DNA of 8,874 nucleotides from Trebonia sp035571275 (GTDB lineage: Bacteria > Actinomycetota > Actinomycetes > Streptosporangiales > Streptosporangiaceae). This document shows, piece after piece, positions 6,188-8,874 of this stretch. The translations under genes were made by a program, and so were the position numbers. The notes under the pieces are model-generated. The model made no database searches, was not told the origin of the DNA, and saw only the letters and a list, made by a program, of their open reading frames with translations. Within the stretch, counting starts at the first letter, position 1. Each line of letters starts with the position of its first letter. The stretch spans positions 1 to 8,874 of the forward strand of contig DATMKQ010000335.1 of assembly GCA_035571275.1 (NCBI GenBank), read 5' to 3'.

Positions 6188-6223
6188 CCCGGCCCGGCCC
6201 TGCACAACCAGGGCCGGGCCGGG
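6188..6223 (+). terminator. Hairpin terminator after the GH16 gene
   Basis: A perfect 15-base GC-rich stem (6188-6202 with 6209-6223) encloses the loop CACAAC. It starts 28 bases after the GH16 stop. No T-run follows, as in many actinomycete terminators. It separates GH16 transcription from the next gene. Confidence 0.82.
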
Positions 6224-6307
6224 ACCAGGCATGTCCCATCGGGGTGCCCATCGCCGGCGACGCCGAGCCGTGTCTAGAGCATTATTTTGCGAGTTTAAGT
6301 CGAGATA

Positions 6308-6336
6308 TTGCATGAAGATGTTGTGAATCGTACAGT
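6308..6336 (+). promoter_or_regulatory. Possible promoter of the GH42-like gene
   Basis: TTGCAT (6308-6313), 17 bases, then TACAGT (6331-6336) is a plausible promoter in a short AT-rich island, about 56 bases before the start codon. Neither the AGGAAA nor the AATGCTTA palindrome occurs here, so control appears to differ from the other three hydrolases. Confidence 0.45.
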
Positions 6337-6392
6337 CATCACAGCGAGGCGGCCCAGCGTTCCCGCGTCTGCGGCTCAAGGAGGAACGCGAT

Positions 6393-8874
6393 ATGAGCGT
6401 CAAGGGATTCGCGTCAACGTGGTGGCGCCACGGCCTTCGGCCGCGGCGACTGGTAGCGCCCGCCGCGGCGGCAGCGCTGGTCACTCTCTTCTGCGGCTTC
6501 CACGCCCCGGTGGCGCGGGCGGCCGCGTCGCCGACCACGCCGATCTGGTCCACCCAGCTCGACTTCGACAACGGCGGCACTGCCTGGTCGGAGTCGTTCT
6601 TCGCCGGGCTGGCGGCCGACGGTCTCACGACCGCCGAGCTGAACATGCCGTGGGGCACGATCGAGCCGGAGCCAGGCACGTTCAGCTTCACTGAGTTCGA
6701 CACCGAGCTCGCGAACGCCAGCGCCGCGGGCATCCAGCTCATCCCGATCTTCTGGCAGGCTGGCTGGGGCGGTAGCCCGGCCCCGTGGATCACCGACTTC
6801 GAGGTCGGCAGCGGCGGCGCACAGGGTCAGGCGCCCGCCTGGTGGGACCCGACGGAGCAGTCCGAGTACTTCACGTACGTCACGGACACGATTCAGAACG
6901 CCGCCAGCCTGCCCGGCTACGGTGGCGCGATCCTGAACTACGGCTACCTGGACGCGCAGTGGGACCTCAACGGCGCCGGCGGCGGCTGGGCGGCCGACGA
7001 CATCAGCGAGTTCCAGGACACGTACCTGCCGCAGACCTACGGCACCATCGCCACGTTCAACTCTGACAACGGCACGTCCTACAGCTCGTTCAGCCAGGTG
7101 CCCGCGGCCGCGCCAGGTCAGGCACTGTTCGGCGTGTTCCAGGCGTTCCGGGCGTGGTCCGTGCAGCAGACGTACGGTCAGCTGACCGCCGACGTGCGCG
7201 ACGTCACCGCCAGCACCCCGCTGTACTACTACTACGGCGGCGGCTTCTCCAACGCGACGTCCTACGCCAACAACCCGGACACGTTCTTCCAGCTGGCTAA
7301 GCAGTACAACGTCACGATCATCGACGACTCCGCGGGTTCCCAGGGGCTCACCCTGACGTTCGGCAGCCTGGCCCGTGCGTACGGCGTGAAGCTGGCGCAG
7401 GAATGGACCGCGCCCAGCGACAATAGCCAGCTGGCCGCGCAGGCGGTGCAGTGGATATCCAACTACGGGATGGGCCTGCCCGAAGGCGGCGGCGAAGACT
7501 TCTTCATCCATGACGGCACCGAGAAGGACGTCGTCGGCTTCCCCATATACACCAGCTGGCTGTCGACATTGAAGGGCCTGTCAGGGACCTACCCTCACCA
7601 GCCGGCCGCCGTGTACATCGACTTCTCCCAGGGGTACGGCAACACCGGCGGCGGCAGCCTGAACAACGTGCAGAATGAGATCGCCAACCTCTGGTTGAAC
7701 TACCAGTCCGGCTTCAGCGTGGTGACCAGCCAGGAGGTAAAAAACGGCGCGGTCAGCCTGTCTCAGTTCAAGGCGATTTTGCCGCTCAACGGCGTCGACG
7801 CGAACCTGACCGCGTATCAGTCGGCGGGTGGCACGCTGCTGACGCAGCAGGAGCAGCTCACCCAGTACACGACGGCGTACGCGCAGATCGACGCCCCGGA
7901 TGTGGGGAACCTGCAGGTCGTGCCGGCCGTCGCGACGAGCGGCACCAGCGCCGCCCTCACGTTGGCGAATATCACCTCGGGCACCACCTATGACGCCCCG
8001 GTCTCGGTCATCCCGGCCGGCCTCGGCCTGGCCTCGGGCAGCTACTACCTGGTGAACGCCGCGACCGGCGCCGCCGTCCCGCAGACCGTGCAGTCCAACG
8101 GCGTCATCTGTGCGACAGCCGATCTCAGCGCCGCGACGCTGGCGCAGTGGAATGTGGTGGCGGGCACGCCGCCGTCCGGCACAGCGTCTTCCGGTTGCCC
8201 GGTGACGGAAACTGGCGCCACCTCCGTGTCGGCCACCGCCGGGCAGCCTGGCCAGGGTCTGAATTTCCTGCAAGTCGGCTCGGCGAGTTCGGGTTCTGAC
8301 GGCAACCTGACCCAGATCACTCAGGACGGCCAGACGGCCGACGAGACCTGGACGACCTCGCAGAGCGGTCAGGGCGACGCGAACGCTTACCTCCAGCTCG
8401 ACCCGATGTCGGCGGTCGAGGCCGCATCCGATGTGACGGTGCGGGTCACGTACTGGGCCACGGCGGGCCAGGGCTTCATCGTGCAATACGACACGCCGGG
8501 TAACGCCTATCAGAACGGTCCGACCGTCAGCAGCCCGGGAACCGGGACGTGGACCACGGCGACCGTCCAGTTGACCGGCGCGCAGTTCGACGAAGCGCAA
8601 AACGACAGCGCCGACTTGCGCCTGAACGTCACCGATCCCGGCGCGGCGCTGATCGTGGCGAGCATCACGATGTCCGTCACCGGCGCGGAGGGGCCGTACG
8701 GCGGAACGGCGGCGGCGGTGCCGGGCACGGTGGACGCGGCTAACTATGACACCGGCGGGCAGGGGGTGGCCTACAACGTCACCTCGGTCAATGGCAGCGC
8801 CGACAGTTACCGGTCCGACGGGGTGGACCTGGAGGCCTGCTCCGACGCCGGATGCGGGGACGACCTGGGCTGGA
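6393..8874 (+). CDS. Secreted GH42-like glycoside hydrolase with C-terminal CBM6 (3' truncated by window)
   Basis: The frame stays open for 827 codons and runs off the right edge. ATG at 6393 follows AAGGAGGA (6378-6385) at good spacing. A signal peptide covers about 1-43 (basic start, Ala/Val/Leu core, VARA). Residues 50-380 look like a TIM barrel of the GH42/GH35 type, with MPWGTIEPEPGTFSF (85-99). The strand NYGYLDAQWD (182-191) lies where GH42 enzymes carry their N-E acid/base pair, and QEWT (E337) fits the nucleophile strand. A flavodoxin-like segment (about 405-510), with ILPLNGVD and SAGGTLLTQ, resembles the GH42 trimerisation domain. A jelly-roll-like stretch follows at about 600-765. 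From 767 a CBM6 begins, with AANYDTGGQGVAYN and Cys816/Cys821, cut off by the window. Beta-galactosidase activity is the nearest guess, but the unusual acid/base site leaves substrate and even activity open. Shared CBM6 type links it to the GH64 gene. Confidence 0.8.
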   Translation, partial: MSVKGFASTWWRHGLRPRRLVAPAAAAALVTLFCGFHAPVARAAASPTTPIWSTQLDFDNGGTAWSESFFAGLAADGLTTAELNMPWGTIEPEPGTFSFTEFDTELANASAAGIQLIPIFWQAGWGGSPAPWITDFEVGSGGAQGQAPAWWDPTEQSEYFTYVTDTIQNAASLPGYGGAILNYGYLDAQWDLNGAGGGWAADDISEFQDTYLPQTYGTIATFNSDNGTSYSSFSQVPAAAPGQALFGVFQAFRAWSVQQTYGQLTADVRDVTASTPLYYYYGGGFSNATSYANNPDTFFQLAKQYNVTIIDDSAGSQGLTLTFGSLARAYGVKLAQEWTAPSDNSQLAAQAVQWISNYGMGLPEGGGEDFFIHDGTEKDVVGFPIYTSWLSTLKGLSGTYPHQPAAVYIDFSQGYGNTGGGSLNNVQNEIANLWLNYQSGFSVVTSQEVKNGAVSLSQFKAILPLNGVDANLTAYQSAGGTLLTQQEQLTQYTTAYAQIDAPDVGNLQVVPAVATSGTSAALTLANITSGTTYDAPVSVIPAGLGLASGSYYLVNAATGAAVPQTVQSNGVICATADLSAATLAQWNVVAGTPPSGTASSGCPVTETGATSVSATAGQPGQGLNFLQVGSASSGSDGNLTQITQDGQTADETWTTSQSGQGDANAYLQLDPMSAVEAASDVTVRVTYWATAGQGFIVQYDTPGNAYQNGPTVSSPGTGTWTTATVQLTGAQFDEAQNDSADLRLNVTDPGAALIVASITMSVTGAEGPYGGTAAAVPGTVDAANYDTGGQGVAYNVTSVNGSADSYRSDGVDLEACSDAGCGDDLGW

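Noticed and set aside
6414..7511. 365-codon open frame on the minus strand opposite the GH42-like gene
   Set aside because: Composition is that of an antisense shadow; the plus frame has a ribosome site, signal peptide and recognisable domains across the same stretch.
7581..8600. 339-codon minus-strand open frame
   Set aside because: Arg-rich shadow of the GH42-like gene, without a ribosome site or known motif.

Overview
The window comes from a high-GC actinomycete. Codon third positions are almost all G or C, ribosome sites are strong AGGAGG types, and several secreted glycoside hydrolases carry the binding modules usual in soil actinobacteria. The genus cannot be fixed from this sequence; Streptomyces-like or Catenulispora-like lineages are both plausible.

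Layout from left to right: (1) the 5' end of a glucose-6-phosphate dehydrogenase gene leaving the window on the minus strand; (2) a secreted GH18 chitinase with a C-terminal CBM5/12 chitin-binding module (+); (3) a bidirectional hairpin terminator between convergent genes; (4) a secreted GH64 beta-1,3-glucanase with three N-terminal CBM6 modules (-); (5) a 500-base divergent promoter region; (6) a secreted GH16 beta-glucanase with a C-terminal CBM13 lectin module (+); (7) a hairpin terminator; (8) a large secreted GH42-like protein with a C-terminal CBM6 that runs off the right edge (+). This last frame has no stop in the window, spans 6393-8874, and is easy to miss because antisense frames of similar length lie over it.

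Taken together, chitinase plus two beta-1,3-glucanase-type enzymes plus carbohydrate-binding modules suggest a locus for digesting fungal cell walls or similar glucan/chitin material. All four hydrolases have export signals, so the digestion would take place outside the cell.

The regulatory layout is the most distinctive part. The chitinase and GH16 promoters each carry the same 19-base palindrome, AATAGGAAAGTTTCCTATT, just downstream of the -10 box, where a bound repressor would block transcription. The GH64 promoter has the same -35 (TTGACG), the same 17-base spacing and the same extended -10 (CGTTACGTT) as the GH16 promoter. At the equivalent place, however, it carries a different palindrome (AATGCTTA-N3-TAAGCATT). 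The GH42-like gene has neither. This suggests two or more separate regulators acting on one functional cluster. No regulator gene lies in the window. All functional calls are from reading motifs; no database search was run.
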